Shown in pieces: positions 1 to 9,691 of a DNA stretch of 64,000 nt. Below the pieces are notes generated by a model. It was not told the DNA's origin and ran no database searches. It worked only from the letters and a program-made list of their open reading frames with translations. The translations under genes and the position numbers were made by a program. Every line of letters starts with the position of its first letter. Position 1 is the stretch's first letter. The stretch is from UBA1672 sp050633645. Its GTDB lineage: Bacteria; Pseudomonadota; Alphaproteobacteria; Micavibrionales; Micavibrionaceae. Where the stretch lies: the NCBI GenBank assembly GCA_050633645.1, contig JBOEGX010000004.1, positions 62,001 to 126,000 on the forward strand, in the 5' to 3' direction.

Positions 1-1381
1 CATACAAATCACCTACCCCACAAATCTGCTTGATGAAATCAATTTAAGCAAAAACGACCTCAAAACCTTGGAAGCCATCAAAAAAGAAACCGTCCAAGGC
101 GCAGGTCCGATCAAATCATTTTGGAAATCCGTTAAGGGAATGGCCAAGCACACTTTCGAAGACACCAAAGAATTTGCAACGCAACACCCCAAAACCGCCG
201 TGATAGGTACGGCTATCCCAATCGGCGCCGTGGCATTCTCATACGCAAATATTCAACCACCCGCGCCCAGTGCCATCGACCCCAACGCAACATGCTACAC
301 CAACTATATGGAGGCAATGCTCGCCGATGAACCAGATGCACTTGTATGTGACCAAACCCAAATCATTGACAACATCGCCCTCGGTTGCCACGACCATTTG
401 GAACAACTTATGTTTGGATGGAAAAAAGGGGCTAATTTCGTTTCTGAAACATTCAGCCTCGATGAAAAATATTTCGAACATTGCTCCTACATCGCAAATA
501 ATATTTATGATTTAAATTCCGACGCACAAGCCATCAAAGAAAATTGGCATTTACGCATCGATCTGACCACGCTTGAACCCATGAAGCACGTCATTCAAAA
601 CATCATCCCCGAATCCACATGGCGCGAAACACTCATCACCGCCATGAACAACACCCATGACTTCTTCAAGGCGGGAAATGATTTCGAAAACGCCCTACAC
701 CCCCTCATCGCCGCCGCCGTCGCTATATCCGTTTATAAACTCGGTACAAAGGGCTTAGACGAACTTAAAGAGGTCTTCAATAACACCGTTGATTTCGGAC
801 GTCGCTCCGCCGCAGTGCCATTAAACTACGCCCTCATGACAGGCGGTAGCATATACGCCTATAGCGCGAATAACTCCTTCACCGAAGCCGTCATCGGCGC
901 CGCCGCAGGAACATTAGCAGGCGAAATCCTTCATCGTACATACAGAAAAATAAAATCGCCTGACTTCGTAAAATCCTCAACACTATCCGTTCAAAACGAT
1001 CTGGCGGCCTTCTCAAACCAAAACCACATCGTCTCTGAAAAATCCGCATCGGGGCATATCACCGACACATCACACGAAAAAAACTTTTTCGATAAATGGG
1101 TAAATACCAAGACCACCACATTTTTTGGTGGTGCAACAATTCTAACCGCTTTAGACCTCGCCGCAACAGGCGGAAAGGTCAGCTCATCCGTAATGGGCGC
1201 CATCGCTATAGGCATCCCCGATCTTCTCTATAACCTGATTGAAGACCCAAGCCTCCACGCCATATTTGCCGCCGCCGGTGCCGCCATTGGCGGAACGGTA
1301 GCAGGACTAAAACGGGGCGTTCAAGGAACAAAACACCTCCTTGCAAAAACAGATAAAGACGCGGATAATACCCCCACATAA
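1..1381 (+). CDS. Hypothetical membrane-associated protein, 5' end outside the window
   Basis: The reading frame is open from base 2. The first possible start inside the window is a TTG at 68 (437 aa), but the frame continues upstream of it without a stop, so the gene most likely begins before the window. Several Ala/Gly-rich hydrophobic stretches (numbered from the TTG, near residues 44-63, 215-230, 375-395 and 400-420) alternate with charged regions, which suggests a membrane-associated protein. I see no catalytic motif and do not recognise a family. The stop lies 11 bases before the next gene on the same strand, so the two may be co-transcribed. Confidence 0.7.
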   Translation, partial: IQITYPTNLLDEINLSKNDLKTLEAIKKETVQGAGPIKSFWKSVKGMAKHTFEDTKEFATQHPKTAVIGTAIPIGAVAFSYANIQPPAPSAIDPNATCYTNYMEAMLADEPDALVCDQTQIIDNIALGCHDHLEQLMFGWKKGANFVSETFSLDEKYFEHCSYIANNIYDLNSDAQAIKENWHLRIDLTTLEPMKHVIQNIIPESTWRETLITAMNNTHDFFKAGNDFENALHPLIAAAVAISVYKLGTKGLDELKEVFNNTVDFGRRSAAVPLNYALMTGGSIYAYSANNSFTEAVIGAAAGTLAGEILHRTYRKIKSPDFVKSSTLSVQNDLAAFSNQNHIVSEKSASGHITDTSHEKNFFDKWVNTKTTTFFGGATILTALDLAATGGKVSSSVMGAIAIGIPDLLYNLIEDPSLHAIFAAAGAAIGGTVAGLKRGVQGTKHLLAKTDKDADNTPT

Positions 1382-1392
1382 AGGGGAAACAC

Positions 1393-2292
1393 GTGCAAAA
1401 TAAAAAAATCGAAAACATTCTTGAATGCATCACCCCCAATAACGCCCTGCCCGTTATTTTCGACTCCCCCCACAGTGGTACTGTTTACCCAAAAAATTTT
1501 AACTATTCATGCGATTTAAATAACTTACGAAAAATTGAAGATGCCTATATTGACGATCTGTTCTCCGCCGCGCCAAATATGAATGCACAATTCTTAACCG
1601 CCCTCTTCCCCCGCAGCTATATCGACGTGAACCGCGCGATTGACGATATCGATCACACCTTAATCGATGGAAACTGGCCGGCCCACATACATGGCGATAT
1701 CACCCCAACATCACGCTCTGATTCAGGGATAGGCCTTATATCCCGCCTTATCAAACCAGGAATGCCCATCTATAACCGCCTATTATGCCCCGATGAAATC
1801 ATGAACCGCGTCAAAACATACTATGAACCGTATCATGACACGCTCTGCACATTGCTGAATAACGCCTATTACGCCTACGGAAAATTCTGGCATATCAACT
1901 GCCACTCCATGCCCTCATCCAGTGCATACCCAAAACGAAAACCAACCCTTTTGGGCAACATCATAAGGCCAAGCGACATCGTATTAGGCGATAGTGACGG
2001 GCGCACCTGCTCGCGCGAATTCCTCCACACACTACGCGATTTCTGGACAAATAAAGGCTACCGCGTCACAATCAATGATCCATTCAAGGGCGTAGAGCTC
2101 GTCAACCGCTACTCAAGACCAACCCAAGGGAAAAACAGCATCCAAATAGAAATCAACCGCGCCCTATACATGAACGAAGAAACAGGCGAGAAAAATAAGA
2201 ATTACGAAACACTAAAAACCCACTGCACTGAAATGATCCAAACCTGCACGGTTTTCGCGCAAAACAACCTTACGAATTTAGCTGCAGATTAA
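1393..2292 (+). CDS. N-formylglutamate amidohydrolase family protein
   Basis: The family (HutG-like) hydrolyses N-formyl-glutamate or related N-formyl amino acids, often at the end of histidine breakdown. This 299-aa product has the family signatures FDSPHSG (residues 23-29), NCHSMP (about 169-174) and EINRALYMNEETG (about 253-265), which supply the metal-binding His/Glu residues. The start is GTG, with an AAGGGG ribosome-binding site at 1381-1386. No other hut genes are nearby, so the true substrate is open. The end overlaps the convergent lipB by 4 bases. Confidence 0.85.
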   Translation: MQNKKIENILECITPNNALPVIFDSPHSGTVYPKNFNYSCDLNNLRKIEDAYIDDLFSAAPNMNAQFLTALFPRSYIDVNRAIDDIDHTLIDGNWPAHIHGDITPTSRSDSGIGLISRLIKPGMPIYNRLLCPDEIMNRVKTYYEPYHDTLCTLLNNAYYAYGKFWHINCHSMPSSSAYPKRKPTLLGNIIRPSDIVLGDSDGRTCSREFLHTLRDFWTNKGYRVTINDPFKGVELVNRYSRPTQGKNSIQIEINRALYMNEETGEKNKNYETLKTHCTEMIQTCTVFAQNNLTNLAAD

Positions 2293-2912
2293 GAAAAGAC
2301 ACCTGCAAACACCCGCCGCATCGCCGCATCAACCTCATCCATCCCGACATTTACACCAAGATCATGCAAACTCGTCACACCATGCTCGGTAATGCCGCAC
2401 GGGACAATCCCGCCAAAATGCGATAAATCAGGGTTCACATTAATTGCAATCCCGTGATAGCTCACCCAACGCCGTATTCGCACCCCAATCGCCGCGATTT
2501 TCTTCTCTGTACCATTGGGCATCACAACCCAAATTCCAACGCGCCCGTCGCGCCGCTCACCAACCACGCCAAACTCCGCCAAACTGCGGATAATCCATTC
2601 CTCAAGCTGCCAGACATAATGCTTAATATCGGGCCTACTCTGTCGCCGTTTCAAATCCAGCATAACATAGCCCACACGCTGCCCTGGCCCATGATACGTA
2701 TATTCCCCGCCGCGCCCACTTTGATAAACAGGAAAGCGTGAATCAAGTAGGTCTTTGGCCTTCGCACTCGTGCCCGCAGTATATAAAGATGGGTGCTCCA
2801 ACAACCAAACAGCTTCCGAGCCTTGCATTTCACGAATATCTGCCACCCGCTTTTCCATTTCAGAAACAGCGTTTTCATAAGAAACAGGCTCTTTTGCAAT
2901 AATCCAATCCAT
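2289..2912 (-). CDS. lipB: Octanoyl-[acyl-carrier-protein]:protein N-octanoyltransferase
   Basis: LipB moves an octanoyl group from acyl-ACP to the lipoyl domains of 2-oxoacid dehydrogenases and the glycine cleavage H protein, the first step of endogenous lipoate synthesis in the cytoplasm. The 207-aa product has the signature RGGEYTYHGPGQ (residues 67-78), the acyl-accepting Cys172 in GIVPCGI, and Lys138 before AAIGVRI, matching the Cys/Lys dyad of the family. Length is typical. It is convergent with the upstream N-formylglutamate amidohydrolase-like gene, with a 4-base overlap at the stops. LipA is not in the window. Confidence 0.95.
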   Translation of the reverse strand: MDWIIAKEPVSYENAVSEMEKRVADIREMQGSEAVWLLEHPSLYTAGTSAKAKDLLDSRFPVYQSGRGGEYTYHGPGQRVGYVMLDLKRRQSRPDIKHYVWQLEEWIIRSLAEFGVVGERRDGRVGIWVVMPNGTEKKIAAIGVRIRRWVSYHGIAINVNPDLSHFGGIVPCGITEHGVTSLHDLGVNVGMDEVDAAMRRVFAGVFS

Positions 2913-2963
2913 ATCAATGCGAAATAAGCATGATTTTTATTGCGGTGCAACGCTTTAAGTGTC

Positions 2964-2991
2964 TTGCCCTTATTATTAAGATTTGTTATCT
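2964..2991 (+). promoter_or_regulatory. Candidate promoter of the tRNA-Leu gene
   Basis: TTGCCC (2964-2969) and TTATCT (2986-2991) are separated by 16 bases and lie about 40 bases before the mature tRNA 5' end. The match to a housekeeping promoter is moderate and was judged by eye only. Confidence 0.3.
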
Positions 2992-3032
2992 CTCACCCAG
3001 CATTAATTTTAGATGCTAAAAATGTTTACTGT

Positions 3033-3119
3033 GCGGCCGTGGCGGAACTGGTAGACGCGCAAGACTAAGGATCTTGTGATAGCAATATCGTGGAGGTTCA
3101 AGTCCTCTCGGCCGCACCA
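3033..3119 (+). tRNA. tRNA-Leu, anticodon AAG, CCA encoded
   Basis: The gene folds as a class II tRNA. Acceptor GCGGCCG (3033-3039) pairs with CGGCCGC (3109-3115), followed by discriminator A3116 and an encoded CCA. The anticodon stem is CAAGA/TCTTG (3060-3064 and 3072-3076) around the loop CTAAGGA, which places anticodon AAG at 3067-3069. A long variable arm (GATA GCAA TATC) and the T-arm GGAGG-TTCAAGT-CCTCT follow. The long variable arm and anticodon both say leucine. An A at position 34 is unusual for a bacterial tRNA-Leu, where GAG would be expected for CUU/CUC codons. Confidence 0.95.
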
Positions 3120-3176
3120 CTTTTTTAAATCTAAAATAGCCAAAACACAAAAACCGATATATGACGGGATAAAATT

Positions 3177-5507
3177 ATGAGCAAAAAAGAAGAAGAAGCC
3201 GCATTCAGACTAAGCGCCTTAAGATATCACAAAGAACCAACACCCGGTAAAATTGCGATCCGCGCAACAAAAGATATGGCAACACAACGCGACCTTGCTC
3301 TCGCATACTCCCCTGGTGTCGCCGCCCCATGTGAAGAAATCGCAAAAGACCCACTCACCGCGTATGATTACACATCCAAAGGAAATCTCGTTGCCGTCAT
3401 CTCAAACGGAACGGCCGTCCTCGGCCTTGGAAACCTTGGCGCATTGGCATCAAAGCCAGTCATGGAAGGAAAGTCAGTTCTTTTCAAAAAATTCGCAAAT
3501 ATCGATTCAATGGACATCGAAATTGATGAAACAGACGTTGATAAACTCGTTGATATTATCGCATCTCTTGAACCAACTTTTGGTGGAATTAACTTAGAAG
3601 ACTTTAAGGCACCCGAATGCTTCGAACTTGAACGCCGCCTCAAAGAGCGCTGTAACATCCCTGTATTCCACGATGATCAACACGGTACAGCCATTATTGT
3701 TACGGCTGCCTTCACAAACTGGATTCATCACTCTGGCCGCAACATGGAAGATATCCGCCTTGTCGCATCTGGCGCGGGTGCTTCTGCGATTGCATGCCTA
3801 ACATTATTAGTTGGCGCAGGTCTAAAACGCGAAAATATTATCGTGTGTGACCGTAACGGCGTGGTATTCGAAGGCCGTGAAGAAGGCATGGACAAACAAA
3901 AACTCGCCTTCGCATCCAAAACAAATGCACGTACACTCCAACAAGCCATCGAGGGCGCAGATGTATTCCTCGGCCTGTCTGGCCCTGGCGTATTAACAAA
4001 AGAAGACGTGTCTAAAATGGCCGATGCACCATTGATTATGGCACTGGCGAACCCAACACCGGAAATTATGCCCGAAGATGCGTATGAGGCAAAACCAAAT
4101 GCAATCGTATGTACTGGTCGCTCTGATTACACCAATCAGGTCAATAATGTTCTTTGCTTCCCATTCATCTTCCGTGGGGCGCTGGATGTTGGTGCAACAA
4201 CCATCAACGAAGAAATGAAACTGGCATGTGTGAATGCAATCGCCGCGCTCGCCCGTAAAGAAGCCGTCGCAGAAGTCGCAAGCGTCTATAGCGACGAAAA
4301 ACTCAGCTTCGGTCGTGACTACCTCATTCCAAAACCATTCGACCCACGCCTCATCGTTGACCTTCCAATCGCTGTCGCAAAGGCCGCCATGGAAAGCGGC
4401 GTTGCAACACGCCCTATTGAGGACTTCGAAGCCTATGAGCATAAACTACAACAATATTTCATCCGCTCACAACTGGTCATGCGCCCCATCTATTCACGCG
4501 CAAAAGAAGACCCAAAACGTATCGTCTATTGCGAGGGCGAAGAAGAACGTGTTCTTCAGGCCGCACAAATCGCCATTGATGAAAACCTTGCAAAACCAAT
4601 TCTGATTGGCCGCGAATCTGTTGTACAAGAACGTATTGAGCGCCTAGGTCTTCGCATGGTTCCTGGTAAAGATTTTGACCTAACCGATCCACAAGATGAC
4701 CCTCGTTATCGTGATTATTGGGAAAATTATCATGGCATCATGGAACGTCGCGGCGTAACACCCGATGACGCAAAAACACTTGTACGTACAAATTCTACCG
4801 TCATCGGCTCACTCATGGTTTACCGCGACGAAGCCGACGCAATCCTCTGTGGAACACAAGGGCATTTTCATGATCATTTAGAGCATGTGAAAGACATCAT
4901 CGGCCTTAAACCTGGTGTAGAAACCCCTGCCGCACTTAGCCCTCTTTTGATTGCACGCGGTACATATTTCTTCTGTGACACACAAATCAACACAAACCCA
5001 ACTGTTGCACAGATTTCCGAAATGACACTTCTGGCCGCCGAAGAAGTACGCCGCTTTGGCATTAAGCCAAAAGTTGCACTCCTCTCTCACTCTAACTTCG
5101 GGACACTAAATTGTGAATCTTCACAAAAAATGCGTGACGCTTATGCAGATATCCGCCGCCGTGACCCTGAACTGGAAATCGACGGTGAGATGCAGGCAGA
5201 CACAGCACTTTGCGAAGCTATTCGCCACCGCATTATGCCAAATTCAAAACTTAGTGGCCCCGCAAACTTATTCATCATGCCAAATGTAGAATCCGCAAAT
5301 ATTGCCTTCAACATGGTAAAAACATTTTCAGACGGCGTAAGCATTGGCCCTGTGCTACTTGGCGTATCAAGATCCGCACATATTATGACCCCTGCCGTTA
5401 CAACGCGCGGTATTGTAAACATGACGGCTCTCGCCACAGTTGGCGCACAAATATTCGAAGATTCAATGGTTGATAATGTAACGCATCGCCTCATTCAAAG
5501 TGCATAA
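3177..5507 (+). CDS. maeB: NADP-dependent malic enzyme with C-terminal phosphotransacetylase-like domain
   Basis: MaeB decarboxylates malate to pyruvate, making NADPH. The 776-aa product has the long two-domain form common in proteobacteria. The malic domain fills about residues 1-430, with SNGTAVLGLGN (76-86) and FHDDQHGTAI (about 161-170). A phosphate-acetyltransferase-like domain (about 430-776), usually regulatory in this family, follows with CEGEEERVLQAA at its start. The gene stands alone after tRNA-Leu and ends before a clear terminator. Only a weak ribosome-binding site (GGGA) precedes the ATG. Pyruvate phosphate dikinase later in the window could use the pyruvate for PEP synthesis; that link is inference. 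Confidence 0.95.
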   Translation: MSKKEEEAAFRLSALRYHKEPTPGKIAIRATKDMATQRDLALAYSPGVAAPCEEIAKDPLTAYDYTSKGNLVAVISNGTAVLGLGNLGALASKPVMEGKSVLFKKFANIDSMDIEIDETDVDKLVDIIASLEPTFGGINLEDFKAPECFELERRLKERCNIPVFHDDQHGTAIIVTAAFTNWIHHSGRNMEDIRLVASGAGASAIACLTLLVGAGLKRENIIVCDRNGVVFEGREEGMDKQKLAFASKTNARTLQQAIEGADVFLGLSGPGVLTKEDVSKMADAPLIMALANPTPEIMPEDAYEAKPNAIVCTGRSDYTNQVNNVLCFPFIFRGALDVGATTINEEMKLACVNAIAALARKEAVAEVASVYSDEKLSFGRDYLIPKPFDPRLIVDLPIAVAKAAMESGVATRPIEDFEAYEHKLQQYFIRSQLVMRPIYSRAKEDPKRIVYCEGEEERVLQAAQIAIDENLAKPILIGRESVVQERIERLGLRMVPGKDFDLTDPQDDPRYRDYWENYHGIMERRGVTPDDAKTLVRTNSTVIGSLMVYRDEADAILCGTQGHFHDHLEHVKDIIGLKPGVETPAALSPLLIARGTYFFCDTQINTNPTVAQISEMTLLAAEEVRRFGIKPKVALLSHSNFGTLNCESSQKMRDAYADIRRRDPELEIDGEMQADTALCEAIRHRIMPNSKLSGPANLFIMPNVESANIAFNMVKTFSDGVSIGPVLLGVSRSAHIMTPAVTTRGIVNMTALATVGAQIFEDSMVDNVTHRLIQSA

Positions 5508-5568
5508 TATCGTACTTCGATAAAGAATATTACTGGGTGCAATCCCCTTAAAACTAAGGTACAAACTA

Positions 5569-5600
5569 AAGCATCCCCTTCAATGGGGATGCTTTTTCGT
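5569..5600 (+). terminator. Rho-independent terminator after maeB
   Basis: The inverted repeat GCATCCCC (5571-5578) / GGGGATGC (5585-5592) has a 6-base loop and is followed by a T run. It separates maeB from mgtE. Confidence 0.9.
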
Positions 5601-5623
5601 TTATTTTAAATTTTGTTAGGTAT

Positions 5624-7024
5624 ATGAAACAGGAATCAATCACCGAAGAATCCGAATCATCCTCTACAAATGATGATGTTTACACCCACCTCCCCGATGA
5701 AGACATCAGGGATATTATTGAGGCTGTCCGCTCTCAAGATTCCGACATCGTCCATTCTGCCCTAGAAGACCTTAGCAACGCCGACACCGCAGAATTGCTA
5801 TCCAAAATCAAAGACGGAGATCGCAACGAACTCCTAAACATGTACAGCAGCTCAATCGATCCTGAAATATTCACCGAAATGGATCAAGAGCTAAGCCGCG
5901 CATCTCTTTCCGCAATGTCGGCCTCAAAAGTCGCCAAAATGATTTCAGAACTAGAGAGCGATGACGCCCTCCTCCTGATTGAACCCCTGGACGCCGAATT
6001 CCAACAGAAAATCATAAAAAAACTATCCGCAAAAACCCGTCTGGTACTCGAAGAAGGATTAAGTTTCCCAGAGGATAGCGCAGGCCGCCTCATGCGCCGC
6101 GAGCTTGTCTCTATTCCAGAATTCTGGACAGCGGGAAAAACCATAGATTACCTCAGAACCGCGGCTGATAATCTCCCAGAAGACTTCTTTGACATATTCA
6201 TTATTGACCCATCACACCACTTAACAGGCGAAATTCCATTAAGCCGATTGGTTCGTGCAAAAAGATCCGAAAAAATAAAAAACCTGACCCTTGATGAAAC
6301 ACATCCAATCCCCGCCACAATGGATCAGGAAGAAGTAGCCCATTTGTTCCGCCGCGATAACATCGTGTCCGCCCCCGTGGTTGATGATAATGGCCGCCTC
6401 ATCGGGATGATCACGATTGATGACGTGATCGACGTTATTGATGAGGAAGCACAAGAAGACATTCTGCGCCTTGCTGGTGTTGATCAAGGTGATATGTACC
6501 GCGCCGTAATTTCAACAACAGGACTACGCTTTCGATGGCTCTTTATAAACCTACTCACCGCAATCCTTGCCTCCATCGTCATTTCATTTTTTGACACAAC
6601 AATCGAACAAATCGTCGCCCTCGCGGTGCTCATGCCTATCGTCGCATCTATGGGCGGCAATGCGGGAACGCAGGCCCTCACCGTTGCCGTACGCGCGATT
6701 GCCACCCACCAATTATCCGGCACAAACACATGGCGCGTGGTTTGGAAAGAAACTCTTGTCGGCACAATAAACGGCGTACTTTTCGCCGTCATCATTGGCA
6801 TTACGGCCGCCTTCTGGTTCCAAAGCTATACGCTTGGCGTTGTCATCGCCTCTGCAATGGCGATAAATTTAGTTGTAGCAGGAATTTTCGGCGCAGGAAT
6901 CCCAATCCTCCTCAATAAATTCGGCAGCGATCCCGCAATTTCATCCACAGTTTTGCTAACAACCGTCACGGACGTCATCGGGTTTCTATCATTTCTGGGG
7001 CTTGCCGCACTATTCCTTATATAA
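5624..7024 (+). CDS. mgtE: Magnesium transporter MgtE
   Basis: MgtE is an inner-membrane Mg2+ channel gated by cytoplasmic Mg2+. The 466-aa product has the expected order: an N-terminal superhelical domain (about residues 30-135), a CBS pair (about 145-270, including MITIDDVIDVIDEEAQEDIL), then five membrane helices from about 300. The helix signature MPIVASMGGNAGTQ (about 338-351) is the typical pore region. Length is normal for the family. It has its own promoter region after the maeB terminator. Cobalt transport is an alternative for some members. Confidence 0.95.
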   Translation: MKQESITEESESSSTNDDVYTHLPDEDIRDIIEAVRSQDSDIVHSALEDLSNADTAELLSKIKDGDRNELLNMYSSSIDPEIFTEMDQELSRASLSAMSASKVAKMISELESDDALLLIEPLDAEFQQKIIKKLSAKTRLVLEEGLSFPEDSAGRLMRRELVSIPEFWTAGKTIDYLRTAADNLPEDFFDIFIIDPSHHLTGEIPLSRLVRAKRSEKIKNLTLDETHPIPATMDQEEVAHLFRRDNIVSAPVVDDNGRLIGMITIDDVIDVIDEEAQEDILRLAGVDQGDMYRAVISTTGLRFRWLFINLLTAILASIVISFFDTTIEQIVALAVLMPIVASMGGNAGTQALTVAVRAIATHQLSGTNTWRVVWKETLVGTINGVLFAVIIGITAAFWFQSYTLGVVIASAMAINLVVAGIFGAGIPILLNKFGSDPAISSTVLLTTVTDVIGFLSFLGLAALFLI

Positions 7025-7129
7025 AATAGTAACGATGTCACAGCATAAATGCAAATAACTATAACGTTTGAAAAACCAAACAAAATACAATATAAACATT
7101 ACCTTATATAAACAATATCATGAGCTAAA

Positions 7130-7663
7130 ATGTCAGCCGCAAAACTCGAAAAACCAAGCATTGAACACAAAAAAAGCTATATAGAAGCCTTACGTGAATT
7201 CCATGAAGAAGGCCGCTATACCTTTCTTGACATCCATGACATTGAAACCAATTTCGAAAGCTTCATTGAAAAGCTCAACAACGGCAAACGCAACCTCCAC
7301 AAACCTTACGCCGATTGGGTGGAGCCTGTTCCAGAAACAGTTCTCTGGCTGGTAAAGGGCAATGAGTTTATTGGCACGCTTAACATCCGCCACCGCCTGA
7401 ATTGGCATTTAGAAAAATGGGGCGGACACATAAACTTCATCATCCGCCCAACGATGCGCGGCAAAGGATTCGGTAAAAAACTTCTGCAAAAGGCCATTCC
7501 CTATATTTCCTATGTTGGTATCGATAAAGCCCTCATAACAATCGATCCCAAAGACATCTCCGCGAATAAAATTGTACAATTTTGCGGCGGAGAATTAGAA
7601 GACACCCTCCCCGCAACCGATAAATTCCCCGAACGCAATCGGTACTGGCTTGACTGCACCTGA
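7130..7663 (+). CDS. GNAT family N-acetyltransferase
   Basis: This 177-aa product has a GNAT fold: a central strand pair (WLVKGNEFIGTLNIRH), then NFIIRPTMRGKGFGKKLL (about residues 102-119), which carries the R/Q-x-x-G-x-G/A acetyl-CoA loop. The substrate cannot be told from sequence. The stop is 20 bases before the PBP1A gene, so the two may be co-transcribed. Confidence 0.85.
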   Translation: MSAAKLEKPSIEHKKSYIEALREFHEEGRYTFLDIHDIETNFESFIEKLNNGKRNLHKPYADWVEPVPETVLWLVKGNEFIGTLNIRHRLNWHLEKWGGHINFIIRPTMRGKGFGKKLLQKAIPYISYVGIDKALITIDPKDISANKIVQFCGGELEDTLPATDKFPERNRYWLDCT

Positions 7664-7683
7664 TGTTTAAGGTTTGCTAAGAA

Positions 7684-9675
7684 ATGGCCAAAGCAAAAAC
7701 AAAATCCACTCCCAAAAAGAAACATGCCTCTTCAAAAAAGAAGAGGAAAAAAACCACATCCAAGAGAAATCAAAAAAAATCACTTATAATGCGCCTAATA
7801 AGATGGGTATTCATCCTTGCAATATGGGGCACTTTATTCCTTGGCGGAGTTATTCTTTGGTATGCAAAAGACCTACCCGACATTACAAAAGCTGCAACCT
7901 TTGAACACCGCAATTCTATCATCGTAAAATCAGTTGATGGGCAAATACTCGCGCGATATGGGGAAACAAAGGGACAGAATTTAAACGTCAAAGACCTGCC
8001 CGATAACCTCATCCATGCCGTCCTCGCCACAGAAGACCGCAGGTTTTACTCACATTTCGGCGTTGACCCCATCGGCCTCACCCGCGCCATGGCAACCAAT
8101 GTAATAAAAGGGCGCTTCGTACAGGGCGGCTCAACCATAACCCAACAACTCGCAAAAAACTTATTTCTAACCCATGACCGCAAAATCACCCGTAAAATCA
8201 AAGAAGCCATCCTCGCCGTCTGGCTAGAGCGCGAACTCACCAAAGACGAAATCCTAAGTGCCTATATGAATCGAGTCTACCTTGGTTCTGGCACATATGG
8301 CTTTGACGCCGCCGCACGCCTTTATTTCGATAAATCCGCCAAGGACGTAAACCTACACGAAGCCGCAATTCTCGCTGGCCTCCTCAAAGCTCCATCAAAA
8401 TATTCCCCGCATAACAATCTTGATTTGGCAAAAGAACGCGCCCAAGTCGTTCTTGGCGCCATGATAGATGCGAGATATATCAAAAAATCTGATATGACCG
8501 AAACAGCAATGGCACTCGCTCTGCCTCATAAAAAATCGGCAAATGGTAAAAATACACGCTACTTCACCGATTGGGTTATTGAGGGTGTAGACGACCTTAT
8601 CGGCCACCCCGATATGGATTTAATCATCGAAACAACTCTAAACGCGAATCTCCAAGACAGCGCGCAAAGCATTCTTACCGGCGCAATAGACACCGCTCCC
8701 GAAGACTATTTCGTATCTCAGGGCGCAATATTATCCATGCGCCCCGATGGCGCGGTCATCACCATGGTCGGCGGATATGATTACGGCCAAAGCCAGTTCA
8801 ACCGCACCACACTCGCCCTGCGCCCGCCTGGTTCATCATTCAAACCCTTCGTCTTCCTTGCCGCCCTGCGTGAAGGCTGGCACTATGATGACACAATCCT
8901 CGACGCGCCCATTACTGAAGGCAAATACCGCCCGAAAAATTACGCTGGCAAATATTACGGCGAAGTGACCTTGGAACAAGCACTGGCAAAATCCATGAAT
9001 ACCGCAACGCTGCGAATCGCGCAAGATATCGGCGTATCAAACATTAAAAAAACCGCACGCGATCTTGGTATCCTCGAAAATCTCAATAACGATATGAGCA
9101 TAACCCTAGGAAGCTCTGGCATCCCCATGCTGCAAATCGCCACCGCCTATTCAACCATCGCCAATGGCGGACACCGCGTTTACCCCTACGCCATAAACCG
9201 TATAACAAACGGAGATAACGGCCGTGTTTTATACGAACGAAAAACACAAAAGTCCTATCAATCCATCATAAATGGCAAAAACATTGCCGAACTCTCTCAC
9301 ATGATGGCTTCCGTAATAAATGACGGTACAGGCCGCGCGGCAAAACTTCCCTATCCTGCCTATGGAAAAACCGGAACATCCCAAGACAACCGTGATGCAT
9401 GGTTTGCTGGCTTCACTGACAAGGTCGTCACCATTGTCTGGCTTGGCAATGACGACAACAGCCCAATGCGTAAAATCACTGGCGGCGGCGCGCCTGCCCA
9501 AATCTGGCGCAATGTCATGTTAAAGGCGCACCCATCACAACCAAACCTAAACTTTCCAAAAAACAACATCAATGAAAATGGATTCTCTAATCTTTTAGGG
9601 CGTTTAATATCGGGCAACCAATCATCCCCTCGCCCCGATAATAGCCGAAGCCCGTACGGCAATTTAAACGATTAA
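7684..9675 (+). CDS. Class A penicillin-binding protein (PBP1A family), transglycosylase/transpeptidase
   Basis: Class A PBPs polymerise lipid II and cross-link peptidoglycan in the periplasm. The 663-aa product starts with a very Lys-rich cytoplasmic tail (residues 1-32) and one membrane anchor (about 36-60). A GT51 transglycosylase domain follows, with the catalytic Glu in EDRRFYSHFGVDP (about 117-129). The transpeptidase domain has all three motifs: SSFK (about 384-387), SMN (about 438-440) and KTGTS (about 562-566). It is shorter than many PBP1A proteins and resembles the PBP1C/2D-size class; I see no OB-fold insertion. Confidence 0.92.
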   Translation: MAKAKTKSTPKKKHASSKKKRKKTTSKRNQKKSLIMRLIRWVFILAIWGTLFLGGVILWYAKDLPDITKAATFEHRNSIIVKSVDGQILARYGETKGQNLNVKDLPDNLIHAVLATEDRRFYSHFGVDPIGLTRAMATNVIKGRFVQGGSTITQQLAKNLFLTHDRKITRKIKEAILAVWLERELTKDEILSAYMNRVYLGSGTYGFDAAARLYFDKSAKDVNLHEAAILAGLLKAPSKYSPHNNLDLAKERAQVVLGAMIDARYIKKSDMTETAMALALPHKKSANGKNTRYFTDWVIEGVDDLIGHPDMDLIIETTLNANLQDSAQSILTGAIDTAPEDYFVSQGAILSMRPDGAVITMVGGYDYGQSQFNRTTLALRPPGSSFKPFVFLAALREGWHYDDTILDAPITEGKYRPKNYAGKYYGEVTLEQALAKSMNTATLRIAQDIGVSNIKKTARDLGILENLNNDMSITLGSSGIPMLQIATAYSTIANGGHRVYPYAINRITNGDNGRVLYERKTQKSYQSIINGKNIAELSHMMASVINDGTGRAAKLPYPAYGKTGTSQDNRDAWFAGFTDKVVTIVWLGNDDNSPMRKITGGGAPAQIWRNVMLKAHPSQPNLNFPKNNINENGFSNLLGRLISGNQSSPRPDNSRSPYGNLND

Positions 9676-9691
9676 CGCCGCAACGCATCAA

